Source: Mastigamoeba balamuthi (lineage: Eukaryota > Evosea > Mastigamoebida > Mastigamoebidae). From it: a stretch of 64,000 nucleotides of DNA. The position numbers and the translations under genes were made by a program. Under the pieces are notes generated by a model, which was not told where the DNA came from, did no database searches, and was given only the letters and a program-made list of their open reading frames with translations. Shown here one piece after another: positions 21,501 through 33,469 of this stretch. The stretch covers positions 286,637 to 350,636 of the forward strand of contig CACRSC010000023.1 of the NCBI GenBank assembly GCA_902651635.1, given 5' to 3'. Each line of letters begins with the position of its first letter. The first letter of the stretch is position 1.

Positions 21501-24500
21501 TTCGGCAAGCACGAGCTGTATTAGCCCAGTCAGGAGGGATCGCTGCACGGGGCTCGGAGGGCTGTTCCGCGAGGGTAGGGCGTGCTCCAACCTGTCTCTA
21601 GCCGAATGCAGCCCAGCCATAATTCGCGGTGCGTGCTGTCACCGCCAAGCTCTGGCAACGCATATAGCAGCTTCGTGCGACGACAACGTCTCGCAGGACC
21701 TGTGCAGGTCGAGCCAGGGGGCATTCTACGCGGATGCCACGTGTTCCGGGCTGCCCTCGGATGTGTGCCCAGTGCCAGAGCCGCTCGGCGCGTGCTGCAA
21801 CCCGAAGATGGCGCAGACGAACCAATCAGGAACTTACCCAGTGTCGTGCATCGACAAGCTGACCTCGCGGAGGTGTCGGGCGCTCCAGGGCCAGTGGTTC
21901 GCCGACCTGTCGTGCCAGGACATCAAAGAGAAGTGTGCGCCCAACGGCGCGTGTTGCAGTAAGGAGAGGGGATGCCAGGACTCGGTCCCCAAGGACAGCT
22001 GCAACGGGAAGTTCTTCGCAGCCATGTACTGCAACAGCCTGTCGCCCAACCAGTGCCCGTGGGTCATCAGCGACAAGCGCGGCGCGTGCTGTGTCGCCAA
22101 CTACTCGCAAAATGGCACGCTCGTCTTCAGTAGCTGCATTCTCTCCACAACGGAGGACAAGTGCAAGCATCTGGGCGGTCAGTTCTTTGTGGGGACCACC
22201 TGCTCGGCGCTCACAGAGAAGCAGTGCCCATCGCCACCGCCAGCTCCGGGAGCGTGCTGCGTGCATATGGCCACTAGCACAGCGAATCTCGCAACCTGCA
22301 GAGACGAGGCCACCAGTAGTGCGTGCAAGGAGCTGGGAGGTCAGTTCTTCCAGGGGACCCGGTGCTCGTTCTTGTCCCCGAACCAGTGTCCTGTCCCCTC
22401 ACCGACCGGCGCATGCTGCAACCCGCGCATGAGCGTGGTCACTGGCGCTGGCATGCTGCCGATGGGCTGTGCCGACGGCCTCGTGGAGGACAGGTGCAAG
22501 AACCTGCAGGGAAGTTGGAATATGGGCCGCAGGTGCGCCGACCTCAACGACACGTGCCTGAAGCTGGGGGCCTGCATCACCAGCGACTCGTGCCGCAACC
22601 AGGTCCCCCAGTCGCAGTGCAGCGGTCAGTTCGTCGAGGGCCAGTTCTGCTCCGCTGTGACATCTCTCCACTACAACGTCGTACCTCCAGCGGGTGCATG
22701 CTGCCTCTCGCGTGTTTCTGGGTCGGCTACCCGCTGCACTGTCACGAGCACTGCGGTGGACTGCGCCAGCCTCGGGGGAACGCACTTCCTGGGTACGGGG
22801 TGCGGGAGCCTGTCAGGCGAGCAGTGCCCGGACGTGATGACGCGGATGTTCGGGTCGTGCTGTGTGTTCACGTCCAACGTCGACACCGCCTCGTGCTACG
22901 ACAACATGACTGCGATGTCATGCAAGGACCTCTCGGGAGTCTTCAGCCTCTTCGGGATCTGCTCGCAGCTCAGCAGGAGCCAGTGCCCTGTTCCCGAGCG
23001 GCTGGGAGCGTGCTGCAGCCCCAAGCTGACCATAGTTAACGGCTCGGGCACGTTCCCCATCGATTGTATCGACGCGGTCACGCAGGACAAGTGCAAGAAC
23101 CTCGAGGGGACTTGGTTCGACTCAAAAACTGTGCGTCATGTCCACAACGCGCTCTCTGCTCGCATATCTGACTTCTATCTCTCAGTGCAACGAGGTGCGC
23201 AAGCTCGATTTGTGCCCGAGGGTCGGAGCCTGCTGTAGGAACGGGCAGTGCGTGAGCCCCGTGGTCCAGGCCGAGTGCAGAGACATGAAGTTCTTCCCCG
23301 GTCTGCTCTGTGGGTCGGTCCCCGCCGACCAGTGTGGAGGCGGGACTGGCCAGGGGGCCTGCTGCCTGCCGAACCGCACTCTCCAGTGTGTCCAACTCCC
23401 GACGGCGGAGCGTTGTAGCAATTTGGGTGGCACGTACTGGCCAAGCAAGATCTGCCAGAGCCTGACAGAGGCAGAGTGCCCCTCGGAGCCCACGGGGTCG
23501 TGCTGCGCTGTGATGGAAGGCGGCCACAAGTGCCTCAGCTCCCAGACCCTCAAGCAGTGCAACCAGTACGCCGGCAAATGGTACCAGGGTAGAAACTGCT
23601 CGGATATGTACCTCCACGTGTGCCCTGTGCAAGGCTCGTGCTGCATGCACGGCTCCACGGGTGTGGATTGCGCGGACGAGATTACGCTCGAGTCGTGCCA
23701 GCACATGCAGGGCAACTGGTACGCGCACCTGACCTGCACGACCCTGGGCAATGCGTGCCCCGTGCTCGGAGCGTGCTGCACGAACCAGCCCGGTTCAGGC
23801 TGCATCGACGACGTGACCTCGGTGTCGTGCACGGGCAACAAGACGTTCTTCCCGGGGCACAGCTGCGAGAGTCTCATTTCGACGCAGAGATGCACCGCCG
23901 CCCTGCCCACGGGAGCGTGCTGCCTTCACTCTGCCGTCCTCGACTCGAGCCCGCACACGTGTCTCGACAACGTTGCCAACGCTCGTTGTTCGCTGATGGG
24001 CGGAACATTCTTCCAGAACCAAAAGTGCAGTGGCCTGGGCGACAAGTGCCCGCTCCTGGGCTCGTGCTGCGGCGAGACTCCGAACAGTAAGGGCTGCACT
24101 GACGGTGTGTTGCCTGCCAAGTGTGATCGTGTGCGCGGTGCGTGGAGCAAGCTGCCGTGCTCGAACCGCTCCGAGTGCCCTCGGCTCAAGTTCGGGGCCT
24201 GCTGCGGACCCTCGCAGCTGACGCCGTCTGCGGCCTCTTCGTGCCTCGACAACCTCGTGGAGAGGAAGTGCTCTGCGCTCGGTGGCTCATGGTTCTCCGA
24301 CGCCGTAAGCAGCCTCCCGTGAGTCTCAATGGTTCTAACTGCGCACCGCAGCACTGTGCAGACCTCGGAGAGAGGTGCGAGGCGCTGGGTGCGTGCTGCA
24401 TCGGCCCTGAGAGATGCGTCTCGCTCGTATCGAGGGCGAAGTGCAAGCTGCTCGACGGCACGTTCTCCCCGGGCCAGAGATGCACGGACCGCACGTGTGT

Positions 24501-25377
24501 CGCCAGAAAGGGCTCGTGCTGCAACGTTACCATCCGCAGCGTTATCGACGGGCGCTACACCATCTCGCACTGTACGGAGAGCTGGTCTGCCCTCGAGTGC
24601 ACTGCCAAGAAGGGAAGCTGGACCACGGGGGGCACCTGCGACACGGTGTGCCCAGAGCGCCCTGTGGTGTACGGCACCTGCTGTATTGAAGGCAAGTGCA
24701 CCGATGCGTCGACGTACACGCTCTGCAAGGAGCGCAGGGGCGTTTGGGCGGCGAACAAGAGCTGCTCTCAGGTGACCGCGGAGGAGTGCCCAGGGAACCC
24801 CGACGCCGCCACGGGGTCGTGCTGCCTGCCGAGTCGCCTGGACTGCCTCAACAACCAGGTCGATGACAAGCTGTGCACTACGCTCGAGGGCACCTGGATG
24901 CCCGGGGTGTTCTGCAACGACACCAAGGCCTGCCCTCCTCTCGGGTCCTGCTGCTCGCTCAAGAACGGGGCCTCGCGCTGCGACAACTCCATGAGCATGG
25001 ACGAGTGCGCCCAGCTACAGGGCCAGTGGAGGAGCGGGCAGTGGTGCAGCGCCAGCTCGTGCTTCACGGAGGACCCCAAGGTCGGCGTGTGCTGCCACCC
25101 GCGGACAGAGTGGCAGCCAACGCTGGGCGAGGTGTCGCTGGCGCCCCGCTGCCTCGAGAAGTTCGACCAGCTGCGCTGCTCGATGGCCAACGGCACGTTC
25201 TTCGCGAGCATCCAAGACTGCGGGCAGCTCGACGCGAAGCAGTGCCCTGAGATCGGCGCCTGCTGCTACTGGGACCCCGATCAGCACAAGGTGTGCTCCG
25301 ATAACATGCCGTCCGACGCCTGCCGCGAGCTCGGTGGCACGCTGTCGCCCGACACCCTCTGCCCGGCGTCGTGCTGA
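18553..25377 (+). CDS. Giant secreted cysteine-rich protein of about 41 GACC modules
   Basis: Exons 18553-23130, 23186-24304 and 24352-25377 give about 2240 residues. The N-terminus MRSRMTIVLCLLVVPFLCLA is a signal peptide, followed by about 170 residues of unique sequence, then modules to the end. The module consensus is G(A/S)CC, then a loop with Cys (often CIDxxT or CRDG), xxxC, a (L)xGxFFxGxxC core, and SxLxxxQCP leading to the next GACC. I counted 41 G(A/S/T/V)CC starts, plus one with the second Cys replaced (GACITSD, about 22570). No transmembrane segment or GPI-type tail is visible, so it is likely secreted to a coat, cyst wall or extracellular matrix, held by many disulfides. Similar GACC repeats occur in some bacterial surface proteins from memory, unverified. 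Function unknown. Confidence 0.9.
19321..25370 (+). repeat. GACC module array with a four-module higher-order unit
   Basis: Modules are about 45-55 residues. In the first two thirds they cycle in fixed order through four types: type 1 (CC(S/N/T)P..., ending LQGxW), type 2 (short, with an extra CxGxFF), type 3 (CCL..., LGGxF) and type 4 (CC plus H/V/Q, ending PVPEPxGACC). Type 1 modules begin (TGYTGC codons) at 19324, 19951, 20560, 21175, 21793, 22414 and 23011, a spacing of about 597-627 nt. After about 23600 the order breaks down. Confidence 0.85.
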
Positions 25378-25470
25378 GCGCCCGCACTCCTGGCCAGTGA
25401 GGCACCCTCGGAAAGTGTAAATAGGAATGGGCGGTGAGGCTCTCGGCAATGTTGTTGCTTCTCCCCTTCC

Positions 25471-26906
25471 CTATTGCGAAGTCGGGCCAGCAGCGGGGGG
25501 CGCTGACGGCGTCGTGGACGGCTGCGGAGAGGGGATCCAGAAGGCGACGTTTGTGCACGCAGAGGCGACCATCATGTACCTGGGGTTCCACTGCACGACG
25601 CCGACGGGCCCCGCGTGGCCCTGCCACACGGCGACCTCTGGCTGCTGCGGGGCCCCCGCGGGGGCGGCGGCGCACGACCACACGTGGATCGACCCCTCCT
25701 TGGACCCGCAGAGCACGTACTGGCCGTCGGGGCTGAACGTGGGCTCCGTCGGCAGGCGGTGCGTGTCGACGAGCGTGGTGATCGACTTGACGACCTGGTA
25801 GCCGAACGAGTCGATGAGGTACATCGCCCCGTCGAGCGTCGCGGCCACGACGAGCTTGCCGTCGCCAGAGAACCTCACGGAGCTGATCTCCGAGGGCGCC
25901 GACGAGGGCGCCTGGGGCAGCGCGATGCTCGTGAACGGGCCCTGGTCGGCCTTGCGGGCGTCGTAGAGGCGCACCTCGCGCCCCGACCCCACGCCCAGGA
26001 CGAGCCCGTGCGGGTCGTACGTCGCCGAGGGCCGGAAGCCCGAGCGCACGCGCATGAGGCCCTGGCAGGCGTAGGCGCGCAGGTCCCAGAACCTCACGGT
26101 GCTGTCCATCGACGCGCTCACAAACGTGTCGTCGATCGGCGACATCGCAAGCGAGACGACGCTGGGCGGCCGCGCAGCAAGCGAGTCGGCATAGGGGAGC
26201 GTGTGCGTGCGTGTGTGGGAGGGCCATGCGCACCGGTCCCTGTGCCCCTTGAAGTAGCGGAGGTACGTGTTGTCGTGCAGCGACAGATACCTCAGCGACT
26301 CTGGGCACGGAGAGAGAGAGGGCGTGAGGGGGGTGGGAGGGTCCCCAGGCGGGGCAGACGCACCGTCCCAGCCGTTCTTCGACGCGCATATCACCGAGCT
26401 GTTGTGGTGCGTGAACTGCAAGCCAGAGGCGTCAGACACAGAGTGAATCCTGGCGCTGGGGGGGGAGAGATGCGGTGCCTTGACGAGGTCGACGCCGTAT
26501 TTCTTGCTGAAGACCGTCCTGTGCTTGCTGCGAGTCCCCCCTGGGGCGTCAGAGCAGCCGCCCAGCCGATGGGGGGGAGGGCGAGCGAGGCGGGGGGGCG
26601 AGAGGGAGAGGGCTGCGCCGCACGTCCCGCTGCTGATCTCGTAGACGCGGATGGTCTCGTCGTCGCCCGAGGACACGAGGAGGTCGCCGTCGTCGCTGAA
26701 GTCGAGTGAGTTCACCGGCGCCGTCTGAGCCGTGGGAGGCGTGGGAGACGAGGGGGGAGGGGAGGAAGGGGAGGCAGGGAGGGGACGGGGAGTCAGCGCG
26801 GAACAACGGCGGAGGTGGGGTGGCTGGCGGGCCGCACGTGCTCTTTGAAGACCTTCCCGATGGTCATGGAGCGCACCACCGAGTCGTCCAGCTTGACGCT
26901 GCCCAT
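25471..26906 (-). CDS. WDR82: WDR82 (Swd2) WD40 protein of COMPASS/SET1 and PTW-PP1 complexes
   Basis: Exons 26906-26838, 26724-26624, 26527-26479, 26415-26364, 26300-26234 and 26161-25471 give about 342 residues (human 313). Strong family landmarks are FSKKYGVDLVK, RYLSLHDNTYLRYFKGH, SLAMSPIDDTFVSASMDSTV, FWDLRAYACQGLM, FSPDGQYVLCGSKEG and NPRYMMVASACTNVAFWIP. WDR82 recruits SETD1 to initiating RNA polymerase II for H3K4 methylation and acts with PNUTS-PP1 in termination. The intron 26416-26478 begins GCACCG: only this junction gives VDLVK-FTHHNSSV with the length seen in other WDR82 proteins. A Pro/Ser tail follows the last blade. Confidence 0.93.
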
Positions 26907-27127
26907 ATGCGCGCGCGCTGTCCACCCCACAGCAACAAATTTCAAGAAGATAGACGGATCTGTCTGGGGGAGGAAAAGAGATACGAGATATCTGCCCATT
27001 TCCCGGAAGTACAAAAAGAGGGAACAGGAATTGAGCTATCGCGCTTCATAGAGTGTCATTGTTGTTGCGCAGTAGTCTTATAGGTCTGACAGTATACTGT
27101 GGCACGGTGTCAAACTAGGCGCTGGGG

Positions 27128-27762
27128 TCAATGTACGGGAGTCTCCGCAAAGCAGTGCTCGCACACGAGTTCTCCAGACACTATGTTGTATCCTCCCTGG
27201 GGCGGTGGCCAGTTGCCGTTAAGAGTTCTGCCGCATGCTGCCTGTGCGGTGCGGTGTGGTGCGGGGATGAGAGCTGGGCCACTGTCCAGCGGTGTCAGAG
27301 GGTACCTGAAGGACCCGCCTGCAGCGCCGGCAGACCAGGTGGTGCGGGTGGTAGGTCTTCCCCATAGCAGCCACCACGCTGCCCTCGATCGGCAGACCGC
27401 ATGCCTCGCAGTAGGACCCTGCCAGCACAGCACACCCGCCAGCCCCACAGTCAGTAAGAGGGTGGAGCCAGCAGGGACTCCTGGCGGGGAGCCGCACCAA
27501 ACAGTCGCAGGTCGCAGCTGTTGCAGAAGAATTTGCCTGCGTGCGCAAAAGAGGTGGGCGCGGACGTGAGGGGCCGGCGGAAGACTGTGAGAGTGTGGGA
27601 ATATGGTGCAGTGTCACCGTAGCGGGAGACGAAGTGGCCCACGAGGGGCTGGCGGCAGAAGTCGCAGACAAAGCACGCAGAGTGCCAGAGGCGCTGTGCT
27701 GCCTCGATAACGCGGCCCGCTGCAGGCTGGCCGCAGCCGGGACAGACAGGCAGACTCGCCAT
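27128..27762 (-). CDS. Small two-LIM-domain protein
   Basis: Exons 27762-27618, 27536-27498, 27418-27306 and 27241-27128 give 136 residues. LIM1 is CPGCGQPAAGRVIEAAQRLW followed by HSACFVCDFC and FFCNSCD. LIM2 is CEACGLPIEGSVVAA...YHPHHLVCRRC and, after an unusually long finger, LVCEHCF. The domains are the only content, like CRP or paxillin-type adaptors without other modules. LIM-only proteins bind actin-associated or transcriptional partners; the partner cannot be read here. Start ATG at 27762 is six residues before the first Cys. Confidence 0.88.
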
Positions 27763-28048
27763 CTTGTTTTGTTCTCAGGAAAAGATTGCCATATCTTCTG
27801 ACGCATCAGAACCCTGCGCAAGGGGATGTTTCTCCGGTCCGCTAGAGATTTGCCGTTGAGCACCATCTCTCGGTCAGCGCCAAGGGTCGGTCTCGTGATG
27901 CGTCCTTGGATGAGCCCGAAATATCTTTGACACACAATTCAATCTAGGGAGGAATGTCAGCGTCTTCTGGGCTTTTTCTGGAGTGTTCATAATTCCGCAT
28001 TCAGTCGTGTCTCTTCGTTTCTGTCCATTTTTCTTTTTCGCAGCGGCA

Positions 28049-28285
28049 ATGGCGGACCTGTTGGTGACTGTGGCGGTGAGCATGTGCTCGATGGTGGGAG
28101 CGCTGCTGATCGTCGATGGCATCAGGGACATAGCTGCGTCCTTCCGCTCGTGGAGATACCAGCGCCGCCAGCGCAAGCGCGAGAAGAGGGCGAGGCGCCA
28201 GGCAGCGGCCCTCGCAGCGAGTTCCACAGATAGCCAGCAGCCTCCGCCATACAGCATTGTGGAGCGCCTCGGCGGGGACGACTAG
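28049..28285 (+). CDS. Small single-pass membrane protein with PPPY motif
   Basis: 78 residues. The N-terminal hydrophobic helix is at about 4-24 (LLVTVAVSMCSMVGALLIV). A strongly basic stretch (RSWRYQRRQRKREKRARRQ, about 37-55) follows, then PPPYSIVERLGGDD at the end. The basic block next to the helix predicts a cytosolic C-terminus. PPxY is the ligand of WW domains such as those of NEDD4-family ubiquitin ligases, so it could be an adaptor like NDFIP or a WW-protein anchor. A pyrimidine tract ending CGCAG just before the ATG resembles a 3' splice site, so a 5' UTR intron is possible. No orthologue recognised. Confidence 0.6.
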   Translation: MADLLVTVAVSMCSMVGALLIVDGIRDIAASFRSWRYQRRQRKREKRARRQAAALAASSTDSQQPPPYSIVERLGGDD

Positions 28286-28572
28286 CGGACTGCTTGGCAT
28301 TTCATCGTTCTGATTACGCCCGACTGGCATCTCGTGCGGGTCCGAAACACAGTACCTGTCAGAAGATCGCACCACGGGTGAGTGTGCAGTTGCTCCTTGC
28401 TACTTGGTATCCCTGGTATCCCCTCCGGTGCGGCTGCATTGGTGTCCGTACAAAGCGGGCTTTATTGGTGTGCGTGAGTCTGTGCGTTGGAGGGGGTGTG
28501 CGTGACAGTTCTCTTTTGTTCAGGTCCAGAACGGTGGCCGTTTGTCTTCCGGTGTCGCTAAACAGATGAGTA

Positions 28573-30375
<1,803 letters not shown>

Positions 30376-30604
30376 CTCGCAGGGGCGTCGTATTCCCGCG
30401 CGATTACGCAAGTTCCCGTGTGGCTCTCGACCGGCTCCCAGCGGCTCCCGCGCGCGCAGCACTCGCCCCGCGGATCGCGACCCGAATTGCCTAAAAATTT
30501 AAATTTATACGGAATATTATCCAGATGAAATATCCCGATCGAAATCACCTTTTTCCGCCTGTGCCCCAAGTGCGACGGTTCCCTGTGCGGTTGCGCCTCC
30601 GCGG

Positions 30605-31720
30605 ATGCTGTGGGCTCTTTTCGGGATCGCTCTGGTGTTCGGCCGAGTGGCGGAATCGCGCATAGTCGGCGCGTTCGTGGTACCCCACGGGGGCTCTGCC
30701 CTCGACCCCGAGTCGTTTGCTGCCCGCGACCCGGCCGCGCGCGAAAACGCCCGCGCGCTGCACAACTGCGCCGCGGCCGCGGGCCTCGACATCGCCGCGC
30801 TGAAGCCCGACATCATCTACCTCAGCAGCCCGCACGGGATCGCCCACAGGGTCGACGTCTCTCTCTACGCCAACGACAAGGTGTGGCAGCGACTTCCCCC
30901 CTGCTGCTGGGCTCCGCCTGTGGCGCCTGCGTGGTGTGTGCGTGGTGTGGGTTGGCTGGGGGTGTGCCGGACCGTGTGTTGTTACTGTGGGTGGGCTAGT
31001 CCTTCGAGTTGCGGTGTGGGTCGGCGTGCTGGCGTGTGGGCGGTCTCCCTGATGGGCTGGTGCCGTGGTATACAGGCCGAGGGGTTCGCTCCGACCGACG
31101 ACGAGCGCGTGAAGGTGAGCATCGGGCCCATCGACCTAGCGCCGGACGTGGCCGCGAGCCTCGCGCAGTACCTCGGGAACCGCGGGCACAACGTGTCGAC
31201 GATAACCGCGTACTCGGCTGCCGAGGCCGCGCCGCTCCGGTGGGGCGAGGTCGTGCCCCTGTGGTTCGCCCGCCCGGCTCTGGCGGCCGGCGCCAAGGTC
31301 GTCGTGGCGACGCAGCCCACGCGCAGGATCGACGACACCGCGGCCATGGTCCCCGAGATGCTCTCGCTCGGGGCGTCGCTGCACCGTGCGCTCGACAGCC
31401 TCGAGCAGCGCGTCGTCGTCGTCGTCTCGTGCGACCTCGCGCACACGCACGACCCCAGCGGGCCCTACGGCTACAGCGACGCTGCCGCCCCGTTCGACGA
31501 CGCCGTGGCCCGCTGGGCGCGCGAGGGCGACAGGGCCGCGCTCGTGGCCGACGCCAGGGCGTACGTGAACAAGGCGCTGTCGTGCGGGTACCTGGGGCTC
31601 GTGACGCTGCAGGGAGCGGTCGACGAGGCGGAGCACGGGCAGTGGAAGTCGGCCGTGTGCGCTGTCTCGCACCCCGAGTACTACGGCATGATGGTCGCCA
31701 CCTTTGTGAGGTCTGCGTGA
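30605..31720 (+). CDS. LigB/Memo-type class III extradiol dioxygenase-like protein
   Basis: Exons 30605-30880 and 31076-31720, intron GTGTGG...ACAG, about 306 residues. Conserved family stretches are GAFVVPHGG, IIYLSSPHG, VPLWFARP and VSCDLAHTHDPSGPYGYS. His residues in the first two and in the DLAHTHD segment sit where extradiol dioxygenases bind Fe(II) and where Memo keeps a related pocket. The closest look-alikes I recall are prokaryotic LigB-domain proteins with AHxHDPxGPYG. The first 18 residues (MLWALFGIALVFGRVAES) resemble a signal peptide, odd for this normally cytosolic family. The substrate is unknown. Confidence 0.8.
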   Translation: MLWALFGIALVFGRVAESRIVGAFVVPHGGSALDPESFAARDPAARENARALHNCAAAAGLDIAALKPDIIYLSSPHGIAHRVDVSLYANDKVWQRLPPCCWAPPVAPAWCVRGVGWLGVCRTVCCYCGWASPSSCGVGRRAGVWAVSLMGWCRGIQAEGFAPTDDERVKVSIGPIDLAPDVAASLAQYLGNRGHNVSTITAYSAAEAAPLRWGEVVPLWFARPALAAGAKVVVATQPTRRIDDTAAMVPEMLSLGASLHRALDSLEQRVVVVVSCDLAHTHDPSGPYGYSDAAAPFDDAVARWAREGDRAALVADARAYVNKALSCGYLGLVTLQGAVDEAEHGQWKSAVCAVSHPEYYGMMVATFVRSA

Positions 31721-32103
31721 GGTCAGTGCTGAGCGCACAATGCAAAGTATGATAACGTATCCATGATCCACACGGCCAGCTGCCAGGAACTGCGAGGTGT
31801 GCACTGACTGCCCACCCGAGCGGGCCAAGAAAAAGATCACGTAGAGTATTCTCAGTCGGATCTGTTCTGTGTGCCTCCTCGCTTTGCCTCTTGGTTGGGT
31901 GCTGCTGTATTCTAAGTGCGACGTGAAAGACGAAATCAAAGACGCCTGCGGTAACAGGAGAAGGCTCAAGGACTCGGCGAAGTGCCCTCTGTCTGATCGG
32001 AGGAGATAGCAAACCGTGTTCAAACGCCAGGCCATCGAACCGGACGGTAGAGGGTATTGTCTTGCCAGTCCGGAAGCTCCGCTCGAACACTGGGACAGCG
32101 TGG
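31721..32103. other. Intergenic, between convergent genes
   Basis: Region between the stop of the LigB-like gene and the stop of WDR92. It is AT-richer than the flanks. No gene, RNA or repeat recognised. Confidence 0.4.
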
Positions 32104-33213
32104 CTAATGTATCTTGTGGAGTTTGGTGACCGCGACGACTTTGACAGTCTGGTCGAGCACGGCCAGCGTGCCCAGGCCCAGCATATCAGGGTTCCAGTCG
32201 ACGGACACGATCGGCTGCGAGGCAACATCCGCCCCCTCGGCCAGCCGCAGCAGCTCGCCGGGCACGCCCTCCTCCTTCCCGTCCGGCGTCGTGCGCACGC
32301 GCTGCTCGGGGTACGAGTACCTCCACATGCCCAGCGAGCCGTTGCCGCACGAGACCGCGAACAGGTCCCTGTCCTGCGGCAGCGGCCTCACGCACCACGC
32401 CGTGGCCCCCGAGGCCCCCAGCGTCGCCGACTGCTCGGCCCTGGCGAACCCCGCCGCGCTGTCCTTGGCCCTGAGGTCCCAGCAGCAGAGCTTGGCCCCC
32501 AGCCCCGCGCTCATGAGCTTGTTCGGCGCGATGTCCTTGCGGTCGAACGCGAGCCCGCAGACGCCCGTCGGCGCCCGCGCGCGGAAGCTAACGGCGCCCG
32601 CGCGCAGGTCCCACAGCGCGACGTCGCCCGTGTCCCACGCGGCGGCGACCACGCGCTCCTCGGCCGCGTGGCACGAGCCGAAGGCGACGGCCCAGCAGTC
32701 GCCCGAGGCCGCGGCGCCCGGCGTCAGCTCGGCGACGGCCCTGTTGGTCCGCGGGTCCCACACGCGCACGCAGCCGTCGCGGCCGCCCGTCGCGATCTCC
32801 GGCGCCCCGGGCCCGCCCGCCACGTCGCCGCCCGCGCCGTCGACGGCGTTGACGATGCCGCGGTGCGCGCCGGGCACGGACCACGCCGGCGTGGCGTCGC
32901 GCTCGAGGTCGAGGACGCTGACCTTGCCGCTGAAGTCGCCCGCCGCCAGGAGGACCTTGCCGGCGTCGCCGCGGCGCGAGGCCGCGAGGGTGCACGCCTT
33001 GATGGCCGAGGACGTCGCCGCCTCGAGGCGGACGGCGAGCGAGCGCGAGGGCTCGAGCTCGTAGACGTGGACGGCGCCCGTGCCGCGCGGGTGGCCGCCG
33101 ACGGCCACGAGGCGGGCGCTGCGCGGGATCCAGCGCGAGTCGTAGGGCGTGTACGTCACGCTCTTGGCCTGCACGACGTGGACCTGCGGCTGGTCCTTGG
33201 TCCGCTCGCTCAT
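32104..33213 (-). CDS. WDR92: WDR92/DNAAF10 (Monad) WD40 protein
   Basis: An intron-free 369-residue frame. ATG at 33213 was chosen because MSERTKDQPQVHVVQAKSVT leads straight into the family's conserved QAKSVTYTPYDSRWIPRSAR. Other landmarks are GTGAVHVYELE, GVDGAG-like NAVDGAGGDV, GAPEIATGGRDGCVRVWDPR, DCWAVAFG, GDVALWDLR, GVCGLAFDRKDI, NKLMSAGL and the end VDWNPDMLG...VAVTKLHKIH. WDR92 works with the R2TP chaperone in preassembling axonemal dynein, so its presence argues for a motile cilium or flagellum at some life stage. Lack of introns is unusual in this window. Confidence 0.93.
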   Translation of the reverse strand: MSERTKDQPQVHVVQAKSVTYTPYDSRWIPRSARLVAVGGHPRGTGAVHVYELEPSRSLAVRLEAATSSAIKACTLAASRRGDAGKVLLAAGDFSGKVSVLDLERDATPAWSVPGAHRGIVNAVDGAGGDVAGGPGAPEIATGGRDGCVRVWDPRTNRAVAELTPGAAASGDCWAVAFGSCHAAEERVVAAAWDTGDVALWDLRAGAVSFRARAPTGVCGLAFDRKDIAPNKLMSAGLGAKLCCWDLRAKDSAAGFARAEQSATLGASGATAWCVRPLPQDRDLFAVSCGNGSLGMWRYSYPEQRVRTTPDGKEEGVPGELLRLAEGADVASQPIVSVDWNPDMLGLGTLAVLDQTVKVVAVTKLHKIH

Positions 33214-33469
33214 CGTTGGCTGCTCGCGCGTTGCGTCTTTGTTGTCGGATCGGATTCTCTCGCTCTGATACGCAAATCTTCTCAGCATCCCTTCGTTCGA
33301 TTTCGTCACCGAGTTGTAAGCAAGCCGGTGGCATCCTTTTTTTGCTGTTATTGGCTGGGCAAACCTGTTCTATGAAATGCGGAGCAAGTTCTGCGACCAA
33401 GCGCCCACACAGCAACATTTTTTCGCATTTTATAAAATTTCGCAATAAAGACGTGTCTCTGCACAGGAG

